Below, one piece after another: positions 1-7,741 of a stretch of DNA of 9,127 nucleotides. The notes under the pieces were generated by a model that saw only the letters and a list, made by a program, of their open reading frames with translations, had not been told where the DNA came from and did no database searches. Position 1 is the first letter of the stretch. Every line of letters begins with the position of its first letter. This stretch comes from JAAERC01 sp032123495 (GTDB lineage Bacteria; Zixibacteria; MSB-5A5; GN15; PGXB01), in assembly GCA_032123495.1 (NCBI GenBank), contig JAQBFG010000261.1:1-9127 (forward strand), read 5' to 3'. A program made the translations under genes and the position numbers.

Positions 1-126
1 ACTATAATAAGTCGTCCCTCCGGTAAGCCCCGTAACACATATATAATCCGATTGATATGACCCGGGTGACGGCCATTCACTACTAACAGGGACTATAAAT
101 GTTTGTGTTCCTGTTGACCAATCGAC
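1..126 (-). pseudogene. Fragment of a probable fibronectin type III-like extracellular protein, fused out of frame to the glycyl radical enzyme remnant
   Basis: On the minus strand, the frame reading GTC-GAT-TGG from 126 to 124 and on stays open for 42 codons to the window edge. The upstream stops TGA-TAA lie inside the glycyl radical enzyme gene, and there is no start codon. The translation begins VDWSTGTQTF and ends VTGLTGGTTYYS. That end resembles the 'V.gL..gt.Yy' core of fibronectin type III domains, and the Ser/Thr/Gly/Tyr-rich composition suits a secreted protein. It takes over almost exactly where the enzyme homology stops. I infer that two unrelated coding sequences were joined near 120-126, by deletion, transfer or mis-assembly. 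The fragment is too short for a firm family call, and the open frame could be chance. Confidence 0.4.
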
Positions 127-725
127 ATCGCTTTGAGTTGTTCTTTTTTCTTATCAAACTCTGAATCTTTGGGATCGAGCGAATTTAAGCTTTTGTCTAT
201 ATCAGATTTAAAATCGAGAAAACCTTTTTTATAAATTTTATTATCTAACACAGTATGTCCCGGTGCACGTTGTTCCTGAAATTCGGTAAATATGCCAGCT
301 TTGTAAGTGTCGATCCATTCGGGAGCAACCGATTTGAATATCTTTTCTCTGATAGATTTGCCTGTCCAGTACGGAATTATTTTTTCGGCCTGAGTTTTTT
401 TGGTTTCGTTATCGACTTTGAATGATACTTTTTCGCGCGAGTTTAATATTTCAAAATCATCTATTGTATGATTACAAATTTCAGGGTATGTCGGTGTTGC
501 TTTCGGTGATGGTCCCTTTTCGCCAACAAACAGTTCGTTTTCGTTAATGCACAGCTCTTTGTTTTCAAGCAGATATTTCAACGCCATCGCCCTGGTGATC
601 GGGATCGAAAGATTATCAGCAGCACCGTTTTTATAAAATTTTGTCAAGAGATCGGCCCGTTCCAGTGAAATGTGTGGAACAGCATCGAGCGACTGCTGCC
701 TCAATATTTTTATACGATCGTTCAT
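93..725 (-). pseudogene. Truncated HypD-like glycyl radical enzyme (N-terminal quarter only)
   Basis: The 210-codon ORF matches the N-terminal PFL domain of glycyl radical enzymes, closest in my memory to trans-4-hydroxy-L-proline dehydratase (HypD). It has VPHISLERA near residue 17, FVGEKG, PTYPEICNHT near 79, and APEWIDTYKAGIFTEF followed by EQRAPGHTV near 133-158. Intact enzymes are about 790 residues, with a thiyl-radical Cys in the middle and a glycyl-radical loop at the C-terminus. Both are absent here, so this product cannot be active. Homology ends at LKAMSI (residue 202, about position 120), and eight unrelated residues lead to a TAG stop. The start is ATG at 725, 7 nt after the activase stop begins, with an AGGG Shine-Dalgarno inside the end of the activase gene, so translation is probably coupled. 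The substrate assignment is uncertain because no specificity residues remain. Confidence 0.8.
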
Positions 726-729
726 CTAT

Positions 730-1515
730 CTACCCTTTTATTTTCACTCGGAACCGCGAAGAATCAAAAATGTCTGCCAAACGGCTCATTTCCTCATTTT
801 CCTGAGTTTTTTTCTTCCCTAAACTATTGGTAATACCGAATCTCTCCCGTTTGTCCTCGCCTAATTTATTATACGGAAGAAGGCAGATTTCTGTGATATT
901 TTTTAATGGAATCAAAAAGTCGGATATATTATTGAGATTTTCTTTGCTATCGGTCTGGCCGGGAATAATTGGTATTCTAGCTATAACTTTGTTTCCCATA
1001 GCGGCCAGTTTGGTCAGATTGTCAAGAATCAGCTTATTTGAAACGCCAGTATATTTTTGATGAAGAGTATCGTCCATTATTTTGAGGTCATATAGAAACA
1101 GGTCGGTCAGATCATATATTTTTTCAAAACACTCAAAAGGAGCGTAACCAGAGGTATCAACCGCTGTGGAAATTTTATTTTTTTTGCATAATTGAAGTAT
1201 CTCTGCCAAAAACTCGATCTGGCTCATCGGTTCGCCGCCTGAAAATGTCACCCCACCGCCCGATTGCTCATAAAAAACTTTGTCTTTTTCGATTTCGCTT
1301 AATAAATCATCAATTGCGATTTCACGCCCAAAAGATTCCTCTTTTGAAGCTTTATTTCTGATTATAATTTTTTCCGGGACACATTTACGACCTTCCGGAT
1401 TATGACACCATGTGCAATCAAGCGGACATCCTTTCATAAAGACGGTATTGCGAATGCCTGGGCCATCGTGAATGGCAAATTTTTTCAGATCGAATATTAT
1501 TCCGGTTGGAGCCAT
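730..1515 (-). CDS. Glycyl-radical enzyme activating enzyme (radical SAM, PflA type)
   Basis: This radical SAM activase installs the glycyl radical on its partner enzyme using S-adenosylmethionine and a [4Fe-4S] cluster. From the ATG at 1515 (262 residues), IHDGPGIR is followed by the cluster motif CxxxCxxC at C30, C34 and C37 (GCPLDCTWCHNPEG), as in PflA-family activases. SGGGVTFSGGEP is the SAM-binding GGEP region, and DTSGY, LYDLKIMD and IPIIPGQTDS follow. Only about 40 residues separate the cluster motif from VFYEQSGGG, so the two-cluster ferredoxin insert of many activases is absent. Upstream ATG (1560) and TTG (1590) codons are in frame, but family length favours 1515. No start has a strong Shine-Dalgarno. 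The gene looks intact although its partner downstream is truncated. Confidence 0.92.
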   Translation of the reverse strand: MAPTGIIFDLKKFAIHDGPGIRNTVFMKGCPLDCTWCHNPEGRKCVPEKIIIRNKASKEESFGREIAIDDLLSEIEKDKVFYEQSGGGVTFSGGEPMSQIEFLAEILQLCKKNKISTAVDTSGYAPFECFEKIYDLTDLFLYDLKIMDDTLHQKYTGVSNKLILDNLTKLAAMGNKVIARIPIIPGQTDSKENLNNISDFLIPLKNITEICLLPYNKLGEDKRERFGITNSLGKKKTQENEEMSRLADIFDSSRFRVKIKG

Positions 1516-1604
1516 GCTATTTCTATAACCTGTATATTTTATTATTTTGCAGCCATCCATTAAATATAACAATAACTGACAGAATTTCAAAGCTCGGGAA
1601 ACAG

Positions 1605-1633
1605 ATTATACAAAGAAGAAATAACGACTAACT
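1605..1633 (-). promoter_or_regulatory. Possible promoter of the activase operon
   Basis: The minus strand carries a perfect TATAAT at 1610-1605, about 90 nt upstream of the activase ATG at 1515. The -35 region at a 16-18 nt spacing (around 1633-1627, reading GTTAG) matches TTGACA poorly. It is the best -10 in this divergent intergenic region, but AT-rich sequence gives such matches by chance. Confidence 0.3.
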
Positions 1634-1696
1634 GTAACAACAGGGCAAAAATCGCGTCTAATTAGTAGCAATTTGAATCTATACCGGGAGTTTTAG

Positions 1697-1724
1697 TTGA
1701 CTATCAAGGCCAGATATTTATTAT
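1697..1724 (+). promoter_or_regulatory. Sigma-70-type promoter for the hydrolase-reductase operon
   Basis: TTGACT (1697-1702) is separated by 16 nt from TATTAT (1719-1724). Each hexamer matches the consensus at five of six positions. Transcription would start near 1731, giving a leader of about 73 nt to the ATG at 1804. A strong AGGAG Shine-Dalgarno at 1793-1797 sits 6 nt from that ATG. A palindrome lies at the expected start site. Confidence 0.5.
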
Positions 1725-1737
1725 TGGACAGAAATAA

Positions 1738-1750
1738 GACCATTTTGGTC
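1738..1750. promoter_or_regulatory. Candidate operator palindrome GACCA-TTT-TGGTC
   Basis: The sequence GACCATTTTGGTC has perfect 5-bp arms around a 3-nt centre, and the outer TA/TA pairs at 1735-1736 and 1752-1753 also match. It sits at about +7 to +20 of the predicted promoter 1697-1724, where a bound repressor would block initiation or early elongation. It could also form a small RNA hairpin in the leader. No regulator gene in the window can be tied to it. Confidence 0.3.
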
Positions 1751-1803
1751 CTATGAATAGCAGTTTAGTAATTAAATTTATTAATTTCTATTAGGAGTTT
1801 CTC

Positions 1804-3369
1804 ATGAAAAAACAAATTAAGCCAATTAGTCTGAAAACAGTTTTATTTTTGATTCTGATTCTCAGTTTTCAGACCAATATTTTTGCGCAGTTTTCGCCAT
1901 TATGGGGCGATTTGAAACAGGGTAGCTATGATGTCGGATTTAAGACTATTGAAAAATATGACTACTCTCGAACATTCCGTTCCCGATACGATTATTTTGG
2001 AGAACCGATGCCGGGCGAAAATGCGAGGCCGATTCAAATTTGTCTTTGGTATCCAACTCCAAAAACTGTCGATGCCACTTATATGGTTTTGGGAGAGTAT
2101 GCTTTTCCAATGCCCGAGGATCCGGACTTTTTCCAGGTTGTCACGGCGACCCAACAACGAGAATTGATGCGCCTGACAGGTTTGTTCAACAATAATAGGG
2201 GCATGATGCTGGATGCTTCAAATGTCGAAGTTGGTGCTATCCGAGACGCAACACCTGCCGAGGGAAAATTTCCATTGATCGTATACTTTCCCGATCTTAT
2301 GAGCAGTATTTCTGACAATTTTGTCTTATGTGAATATCTCGCCAGCAATGGTTTTGCTGTTATGACTACCCACCAGATCGGAACCGGAGGATTGAATCCT
2401 GGCGTCAATCAGGTTGATTTCGAGACGGTAATACGAGACAAAGAGTTTGCCCTTGCCAATATTCTTGATCTCGATTTTATCAACAGTGATAAAATCGGTA
2501 CATTTGGTGTCGGCGGCGGGGGGCTTGCTTCGATTATTTTACAAATGCGAAATTACAATATTGAAGCTGTAGCCAGTCTCGCCGGTTGGGATATAAGTTT
2601 CGATCAAAAGGAATTTGTCAACCAAAATTCTCACTTTGATATCAATCGTATGTCCAAACCTATGCTACAGGTCTATTACGAAGATAATGAGCTTTTTGAT
2701 TTGGATTTAATCGATTCGATAAAGTATTCCGACAGATATATGTTAAAACTGGCCGAAGCTCCTGCCGGCGGGTTTACCAGTTACCCAACGATTCAAAGCT
2801 TTATGGATACATTAAATGCTACAAAAACTGTCTCTCGTCCCAATTATGAATTGTCTGGTAAATATCTTTTGAATTTCTTCGACCACTTTCTTGCCGATGG
2901 TAAGTCACTAATAGTGGCAAAGACAGCGGGCGATCATTTGTTTGAAATCAAAAAAGGGAATGCTCTCCCTCCAACATCAGATCAATTTGTTGGTATTATC
3001 AGAAGTCAGGGCGGAGTTAAGGCGGTTGAAATATATAATAAGTTTAATGATGCGGACCCTGGCAGTATTACTTTCCCTGAAGCAACCATCAATTTTGTGG
3101 CATATCAAGCGATGCAAGAGGGTAGTAATGATAATGCCATAGCATTATTTAAACTAAATGCCGAAACTTATCCAAATTCGGCCAATGTTTGGGATAGTTA
3201 TTCTGATGGGTTACAGGTTATTGGGGATAATGCCGGTGCTATTGGATGCTATCAAAAGGTGCTGGAAGTCTTGCCCAATGATACGCTGATAGGTGCACAA
3301 CTTATGGAAACCTTGAAAACCAATGCCGAAGCTGGTATTGAAAGATTATCAAGTGAAAATAATGAATAA
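1804..3369 (+). CDS. Secreted alpha/beta-hydrolase-fold protein with C-terminal TPRs, probably catalytically dead
   Basis: The 521-residue protein has a Sec signal peptide (hydrophobic 12-28, cleavage after FAQ at 29). A platelet-activating-factor acetylhydrolase / dienelactone-hydrolase-like domain follows at about 35-375: SYDVGFKTIEKYD, ICLWYPT at 79-85, FPLIVYFPD at 156-164, and the elbow strand DKIGTFGVGGGG at 229-240. In active relatives that elbow is GHSxGG. Here the nucleophile position is Gly237 and the preceding His is Val236. The region that usually carries the catalytic His reads AGGFTSYP (321-328), so the His also seems missing. Residues 428-505 form two TPR-like repeats (AIALFKLNAETYPNSANVW, then AIGCYQKVLEVLPND). 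I infer a binding or scaffold role in the periplasm or outside the cell. It heads an operon with the exported reductase 31 nt downstream. AGGAG at 1793-1797 supports the start. Confidence 0.8.
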   Translation: MKKQIKPISLKTVLFLILILSFQTNIFAQFSPLWGDLKQGSYDVGFKTIEKYDYSRTFRSRYDYFGEPMPGENARPIQICLWYPTPKTVDATYMVLGEYAFPMPEDPDFFQVVTATQQRELMRLTGLFNNNRGMMLDASNVEVGAIRDATPAEGKFPLIVYFPDLMSSISDNFVLCEYLASNGFAVMTTHQIGTGGLNPGVNQVDFETVIRDKEFALANILDLDFINSDKIGTFGVGGGGLASIILQMRNYNIEAVASLAGWDISFDQKEFVNQNSHFDINRMSKPMLQVYYEDNELFDLDLIDSIKYSDRYMLKLAEAPAGGFTSYPTIQSFMDTLNATKTVSRPNYELSGKYLLNFFDHFLADGKSLIVAKTAGDHLFEIKKGNALPPTSDQFVGIIRSQGGVKAVEIYNKFNDADPGSITFPEATINFVAYQAMQEGSNDNAIALFKLNAETYPNSANVWDSYSDGLQVIGDNAGAIGCYQKVLEVLPNDTLIGAQLMETLKTNAEAGIERLSSENNE

Positions 3370-3400
3370 TAATAAGGCTATGGGAGGATTGGAGGAAAAG

Positions 3401-4615
3401 ATGGCAGAAAAAACCACCGGATATTCCAGAAGGAAATTTTTGGCAGCATCGGCGACAGGACTTGTGGCGGCCGGTATAGCCGGATTAACGCCAGGTATAG
3501 GTCTGGCGCAGGAATCAAAGAAAGCGGCAGGCGATATCATTTATAGACAACTTGGCAAAACCGGTTTAAAAGTTCCAATCATTACTCATGGCTCCGGCGG
3601 TTGTAATGACGCCAGCGTTATTCAGGCGGCATACGAAATGGGTGTGCGGATGTTTGATACGGCGGCCAACTATCAAACCGGTGCCAATGAGATGCTGATT
3701 GGTAGTGTGCTAAAGAAAATGGGGGTCAGGGACAAATCTCTGATTTTAACCAAAATATATACTCCGGCACAAAGGCGAGACGAAAGCCCCGAAAAGATCA
3801 AAAAGAAAATAGCAACATTAACTGAAGGCAGCCTCAAAAGGCTTCGGACAGACTATGTAGATATTTTGATGATTCATGATGTTCGTACCACCGATGTTGT
3901 CAAAAATCAGGCAATAATTGATGGTATGCAGGAAATGAAAAAGCAGGGTAAGGCAAAATTTATTGGTATCTCGACTCACGCCAATATGACCGAAGTTATT
4001 AATTCGGTGGCTGAATCAGGTGCCTGGGATGCATTATTGACATCTTTTAACTTCACGCAGTCCGGTGATGCAGAATTTTTAACGGCGATTGAAAATGCCG
4101 CAAAAAAAGATATCGGTATTATTGGAATGAAGACGCTCGCCTTTGGAGCTCAATGGCCCAATCCGGAGTCGCATGCAAACTATAGTACCGAGACAGTTAC
4201 AACGGCATTGATGAAATGGGTCCTCCATAATAAAAATGTTGCCACGATTATGGTAGCGTTCAATAATCTGGAACAGATAAACATCGACTTCCCGGTTGCA
4301 CGTGACATAGCGTATACCGCTGATGAGAAAAAGTTATTAACAGATAACAGTATCGAGCTTGGTATGGGTATGTGCCAGCAATGCAGTAAGTGTCTGGCAA
4401 GTTGCCCCAACGATGCTGACATCCCGACGCTGATGAGAACTCATATGTATGCCACTAAGTATGAAGATTTTAATCTGGCCCAATCGTCGCTGAATGAAAT
4501 TGAAAGGAAACGAGGTCTGGAAGCATGTCTTTCATGTAGCAGTTGCTCAGCCAAGTGTACCAATACGGTTGATATCAAAAATAGAATTGGTGATCTAAAG
4601 AGTATCTATGCTTGA
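3401..4615 (+). CDS. Tat-exported aldo/keto reductase with two C-terminal [4Fe-4S] motifs
   Basis: The start is the ATG at 3401, preceded by GGAGG with a 5-nt spacer. Upstream in-frame ATGs (3323, 3380) overlap or abut the previous gene and lack such a site. The 404-residue product opens with a twin-arginine signal: SRRKFL at 9-14, a hydrophobic stretch, then cleavage near GLAQ. An aldo/keto reductase barrel follows, with tetrad residues Asp86 and Tyr91 (FDTAANY), Lys118 (LTKIY) and His159 (MIHD). Two CxxCxxCxxxC motifs lie in the C-terminal extension, C325/328/331/335 and C376/379/382/386, enough for two [4Fe-4S] clusters. Such fusions are known among 4Fe-4S aldo/keto reductases. Folding before export suits a cofactor-loaded protein. 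The clusters suggest electron exchange with another redox partner rather than only soluble NADPH. The substrate is unknown. Confidence 0.9.
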   Translation: MAEKTTGYSRRKFLAASATGLVAAGIAGLTPGIGLAQESKKAAGDIIYRQLGKTGLKVPIITHGSGGCNDASVIQAAYEMGVRMFDTAANYQTGANEMLIGSVLKKMGVRDKSLILTKIYTPAQRRDESPEKIKKKIATLTEGSLKRLRTDYVDILMIHDVRTTDVVKNQAIIDGMQEMKKQGKAKFIGISTHANMTEVINSVAESGAWDALLTSFNFTQSGDAEFLTAIENAAKKDIGIIGMKTLAFGAQWPNPESHANYSTETVTTALMKWVLHNKNVATIMVAFNNLEQINIDFPVARDIAYTADEKKLLTDNSIELGMGMCQQCSKCLASCPNDADIPTLMRTHMYATKYEDFNLAQSSLNEIERKRGLEACLSCSSCSAKCTNTVDIKNRIGDLKSIYA

Positions 4616-4628
4616 TCGATTATAGTAT

Positions 4629-4664
4629 AAAAAAACCCCGAATTTTAAAATTCGGGGTTTTTTT
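4629..4664. terminator. Bidirectional intrinsic terminator
   Basis: A perfect 36-nt palindrome has A7, then CCCCGAATTTT (4636-4646), its exact complement (4647-4657), then T7. Both strands therefore give a GC-based hairpin followed by a U-run. It ends the plus-strand reductase (stop at 4615) and the converging minus-strand phosphatase (stop at 4683). Confidence 0.95.
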
Positions 4665-4682
4665 ATTTTGATTCATGATATT

Positions 4683-5831
4683 TCAGTTGATCAGTTGCAT
4701 TTCACCGACTGATGTTATTCGGTAAAACTTTTCATCTTCCCAAAGTAGCGCCTCAGTGGTTGCGGAATCAAGGGTTTTATGTTGATTGATCACACGATTA
4801 TCATAGAATCCCTCGATTTGATCAATGCCGGTATGGCCAACCACAATCGATTTCACATCAAAATAGGATAAAATATTGTCAATATCATCGCTGGTTGTTT
4901 GAGGGTATCTATCTTCCATCTCATAAAAGTAACCACGATACCAGAAAGGTCCCTCGCTCCCAAAAAGATATTTTGCGAAATCTGATATTTCGGGAGATTT
5001 TTTATTATATTCAATATTCTGTCGCACTTCATTATTGATTTTCTGAATAGTTGTACCATTTTCAATCATTGATGGTGCAATTCCGCCATGAGTGAAAAGA
5101 ATATCATTTAGTTTAACCACGGTATGTTTGGAACGGAGCCATCGTCCCAAAATTGAGTTTCGGCCATAAAGATACTCATGGGTAATGGTAGTAACTTCTA
5201 CTATCCCCTTCATATATTTTTCATTGATATATCTGTTGTCAGCCTGAATTACCATCAACTCATGATTACCGAGAATAAAATGCACAGCACCACCCGATTT
5301 TTTTGCTTCTTGTTCCAATCGATAGATTAACCAGAGACATTCGGTAACATATTCGCCCCGATCAAAAATATCTCCATCGATAACAAGATGGCCATCGCCA
5401 AAAATCCAATGCTGATTCTTATTTATTACTTTGCTTTTAATCAGAATATCTTCAAAAAGATCATAGCGACCATGAATATCGCTGACCGTTACTATTTTTG
5501 AGATGTTTTCATATACATCCGGATCGATATTAAAATCATCGGGGGTGATAGTATACACTTCCCCGGTGTCCTGGCAGAAACCGTGAAACATGATGGTATC
5601 TTTTAAATCAAAACTTCGATATTCAAAAAATCCTTCGCAAACATAAAAGGCGATACCGGTCGAACCGGTTTGCAATAAAACGTATGGCCCATCATTGATC
5701 GAAGAAAGATCAAAATCGGTACTGTCTGATTGTGTCTGACATAAAGAATTTGGATTAGCAATTAGAACTATTGCCAATAAGATCGCAAAAGCTAACAATG
5801 GAGAGGTTTTTGCCTTACAAATATGTTTCAC
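4683..5831 (-). CDS. Secreted PPP-family metallophosphatase, Shelph-like
   Basis: This 382-residue phosphatase starts at GTG 5831, chosen because GGAGGA (5841-5836) lies 4 nt upstream. A Sec signal peptide (hydrophobic 12-25, probable cleavage after SLC at 31) is followed by about 80 residues of N-terminal extension. The complete PPP motif set comes next: SDIHG 117-121 (Asp118, His120), GDIFDRG 153-159, GNHE 188-191, THGG 247-250 and GHT 332-334. GDxxDRG plus this spacing resembles Shewanella-like protein phosphatases (Shelphs) rather than general calcineurin-like enzymes. The enzyme should bind two metals and act on phosphoproteins or small phosphoesters in the periplasm or outside the cell. 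It lies 60 nt after the radical SAM gene on the same strand and may be the operon's last gene or have its own promoter. Confidence 0.85.
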   Translation of the reverse strand: MKHICKAKTSPLLAFAILLAIVLIANPNSLCQTQSDSTDFDLSSINDGPYVLLQTGSTGIAFYVCEGFFEYRSFDLKDTIMFHGFCQDTGEVYTITPDDFNIDPDVYENISKIVTVSDIHGRYDLFEDILIKSKVINKNQHWIFGDGHLVIDGDIFDRGEYVTECLWLIYRLEQEAKKSGGAVHFILGNHELMVIQADNRYINEKYMKGIVEVTTITHEYLYGRNSILGRWLRSKHTVVKLNDILFTHGGIAPSMIENGTTIQKINNEVRQNIEYNKKSPEISDFAKYLFGSEGPFWYRGYFYEMEDRYPQTTSDDIDNILSYFDVKSIVVGHTGIDQIEGFYDNRVINQHKTLDSATTEALLWEDEKFYRITSVGEMQLIN

Positions 5832-5891
5832 TCATTCCTCCGTTTTTAAATCCGTGATTTTCAAGCAAATATACCATTTAACCAACAATAT

Positions 5892-6854
5892 TTAATATGT
5901 TTCTGAATAATCCTGCACTTTACAGTTATATCCATTGGCCAACAGGCAATGATCTTCTGATTTATTAAGATGTTGGGTGATATACTGTCCGCAGTTACTG
6001 CCGATTTGATTTTCAGCCGTTTCACCGATACTAAGTAGAACCTCATACCCTCCACCCCGAAGAGATTCAATCAAATCATATCTGGAATCTTGTTGGTCAG
6101 GATCAATATAAGTAGACAACCCGTTTTTTTCGGCCCGATAGGTCGGATTAAGCGGAGTAATTTTGATAAAAAACAGTTCGGGATCAAAATGGTTTTTGAG
6201 AACATTGACATCAATTATTGATTTTTCTGATGGTGCAAAATTGAGTGTTATTTTTCGATCGCCTTCTTTGAAATACAGCGCCCCATATTCGGCAATTTTT
6301 TCAAACGACCATTTTTTGACTGGAATCAGAAAATCGCGCTGTTTTATATCAGTTGAATGTATTGAGAACTGAAGCTGAAATTTCCCTCGATAGTATCTTT
6401 CTTTGATATCAAGCAATCGTTCAAAGAATTTATCTGATACCGATGGAGCAACCGATGAAATACACGGCATTAAACCGGGGGCATTATACCGAGCGGGTAA
6501 CTCTTCGAGGACATCGAGCACTGCCTTATTAAACGATGGTTCCCCCATCCGGGCAAACTGGATCTTGAATTTCTCAGCAGGAACAGATAAGTCAGGATAG
6601 TGGCGTTTAACCAAAAAATCGATCTGCTCAAAAATTTCATCTTTGGAAAGTTTGCCCTTATAAAATCCACCGGCATCGCAGATCGGGCATTTTACCGGAC
6701 ATCCATAAAGAGTCGAGACAATCAGAACCCATTTCTTTTCTCGTGGATATGGAGGTTGAACCGATTCCAGAAACTCAATAATATTTTTATTCGGCATCTG
6801 GGCCAAAAAGACAGTGGCGATATTTTCCTGTCCGGCGCTGGAGATAACTTTCAT
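5892..6854 (-). CDS. RlmN-like radical SAM protein without the RNA-binding N-terminal domain
   Basis: This 320-residue radical SAM protein has the cluster motif CxxxCxxC at C52, C56 and C59 (GCPVKCPICDAGG), ARMGEP at 101-106, FSIHS near 163, LNF at 204-206 and TPLNP at 233-237. These match RlmN/Cfr landmarks in order (GMGEP, SLHA, LIPWNP). SNCGQ at 286-290 aligns with RlmN ACGQ, so Cys288 corresponds to methyl-carrying Cys355 of E. coli RlmN. Two things differ. The roughly 100-residue N-terminal RNA-binding part of RlmN is missing. The position seven residues before the first cluster Cys, Cys118 in RlmN, is Ile45 here. It is therefore not a standard 23S rRNA or tRNA A2503/A37 methyltransferase. 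Its start is 2 nt after the flavoprotein stop, indicating coupled expression. The substrate is unknown. Confidence 0.85.
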   Translation of the reverse strand: MKVISSAGQENIATVFLAQMPNKNIIEFLESVQPPYPREKKWVLIVSTLYGCPVKCPICDAGGFYKGKLSKDEIFEQIDFLVKRHYPDLSVPAEKFKIQFARMGEPSFNKAVLDVLEELPARYNAPGLMPCISSVAPSVSDKFFERLLDIKERYYRGKFQLQFSIHSTDIKQRDFLIPVKKWSFEKIAEYGALYFKEGDRKITLNFAPSEKSIIDVNVLKNHFDPELFFIKITPLNPTYRAEKNGLSTYIDPDQQDSRYDLIESLRGGGYEVLLSIGETAENQIGSNCGQYITQHLNKSEDHCLLANGYNCKVQDYSETY

Positions 6855-6856
6855 AC

Positions 6857-7741
6857 TTATTTAGTCCGATTCTTTCCTGCAATTTTCATCGCTGCCAAAA
6901 CACCTTCGCCAACCGCAATAGAAGTCTGTCGATAGAGGCGACCATTGACATCGCCGACAAAATGAAGCTGTTCTTTCTTTTCCAATTCGTCTTTTTCCTT
7001 CAATAGATTTTCTGTCATAAAATCAAGCAGCAGTTCACGTCCGAAAGCCAGAATAACATAATCAGAGATAATGTCAATATCCTCGTTTTTATTTCGGCAT
7101 TTTAATAACAATTGGTTGGCGGCGGTTCCATCAATCTCAAAAACCTGAATTTGGGAGAGATATTTAATTGTATTATCGCTTTTGACTCTATCAAACAACA
7201 ACGGCAGGCATTTAATATTCTCCCCACGATTCAAAATTGTAATACTGTTTTTTCTGGCAAGATTTAGGGCATAATCAAAGGCAGCATCACCGGCACCGAT
7301 GATAGTAATATTTTTTTCTTCTAATTCGAGCAGGTCGGTTACCTCGTAATAGATTTTATTTCTAATTATTCTGGAAATCTTAATATCGTTTGATAACCTT
7401 GGCTTGGTACCTGAAGCTATTATTACCGCTTTTGATTCTATTTTATTTGATTTGGTTGCGGCAGTGAACAGTTCATTATCATAATCAAGCGATTGCACCT
7501 GTTCATATATTATTTCAATCCCAAAAGATTCAAGTTGCTCTTTAAATAAACGAACCAGATCGGGGCCGGTGATTCCACCCGGGAAACCTGGGTAGTTTTC
7601 TACCAGATTGGCATTATTCAATAACCCGCCGATATTTTTCTTTTCAAAGACAATGGGATTAAAACCGCTTCGTTTTAGTTGAATCGCCGCCGCAATCCCG
7701 GCTGGTCCGGCGCCGATGATAATAATATCATTTCCCGGCAT
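6857..7741 (-). CDS. Thioredoxin-reductase-like FAD/NAD(P) oxidoreductase lacking the redox CxxC
   Basis: The fold is that of thioredoxin reductase: an FAD-binding GAGPAG at 10-15, VENYPGFPGGITGPDLV near 47-63, IIASGTKP at 107-114, a nucleotide-binding GAGDAA at 149-154, and the C-terminal FAD motif FVGDV at 261-265. The region that holds the CxxC disulfide in true thioredoxin reductases (about 130-137) reads IYYEVTDL and has no cysteine. The NADPH motif HRRxxxR after the second Rossmann strand is replaced by LNRGENIKC. It therefore cannot reduce thioredoxin in the normal way, and a ferredoxin/flavodoxin reductase or a partner-specific electron donor is more likely. ATG 7741 gives the usual N-terminus (a GTG at 7744 adds one residue). 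The start overlaps the end of the hydrolase gene by 14 nt. Confidence 0.88.
   Translation of the reverse strand: MPGNDIIIIGAGPAGIAAAIQLKRSGFNPIVFEKKNIGGLLNNANLVENYPGFPGGITGPDLVRLFKEQLESFGIEIIYEQVQSLDYDNELFTAATKSNKIESKAVIIASGTKPRLSNDIKISRIIRNKIYYEVTDLLELEEKNITIIGAGDAAFDYALNLARKNSITILNRGENIKCLPLLFDRVKSDNTIKYLSQIQVFEIDGTAANQLLLKCRNKNEDIDIISDYVILAFGRELLLDFMTENLLKEKDELEKKEQLHFVGDVNGRLYRQTSIAVGEGVLAAMKIAGKNRTK

Noticed and set aside
1558..1590. Longer N-terminus for the activase (TTG 1590 or ATG 1560)
   Set aside because: The extra residues have no counterpart in the PflA family, whose cluster cysteines lie near residue 30; ATG 1515 fits that spacing.
3323..3400. Upstream start for the aldo/keto reductase overlapping the hydrolase gene
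   Set aside because: It would put 26 residues before the Tat signal, and GGAGG is perfectly placed for the ATG at 3401.
6163..6935. Plus-strand ORFs of 65-111 codons opposite the radical SAM and flavoprotein genes
   Set aside because: They are antisense to genes with clear motifs and have no domain of their own.
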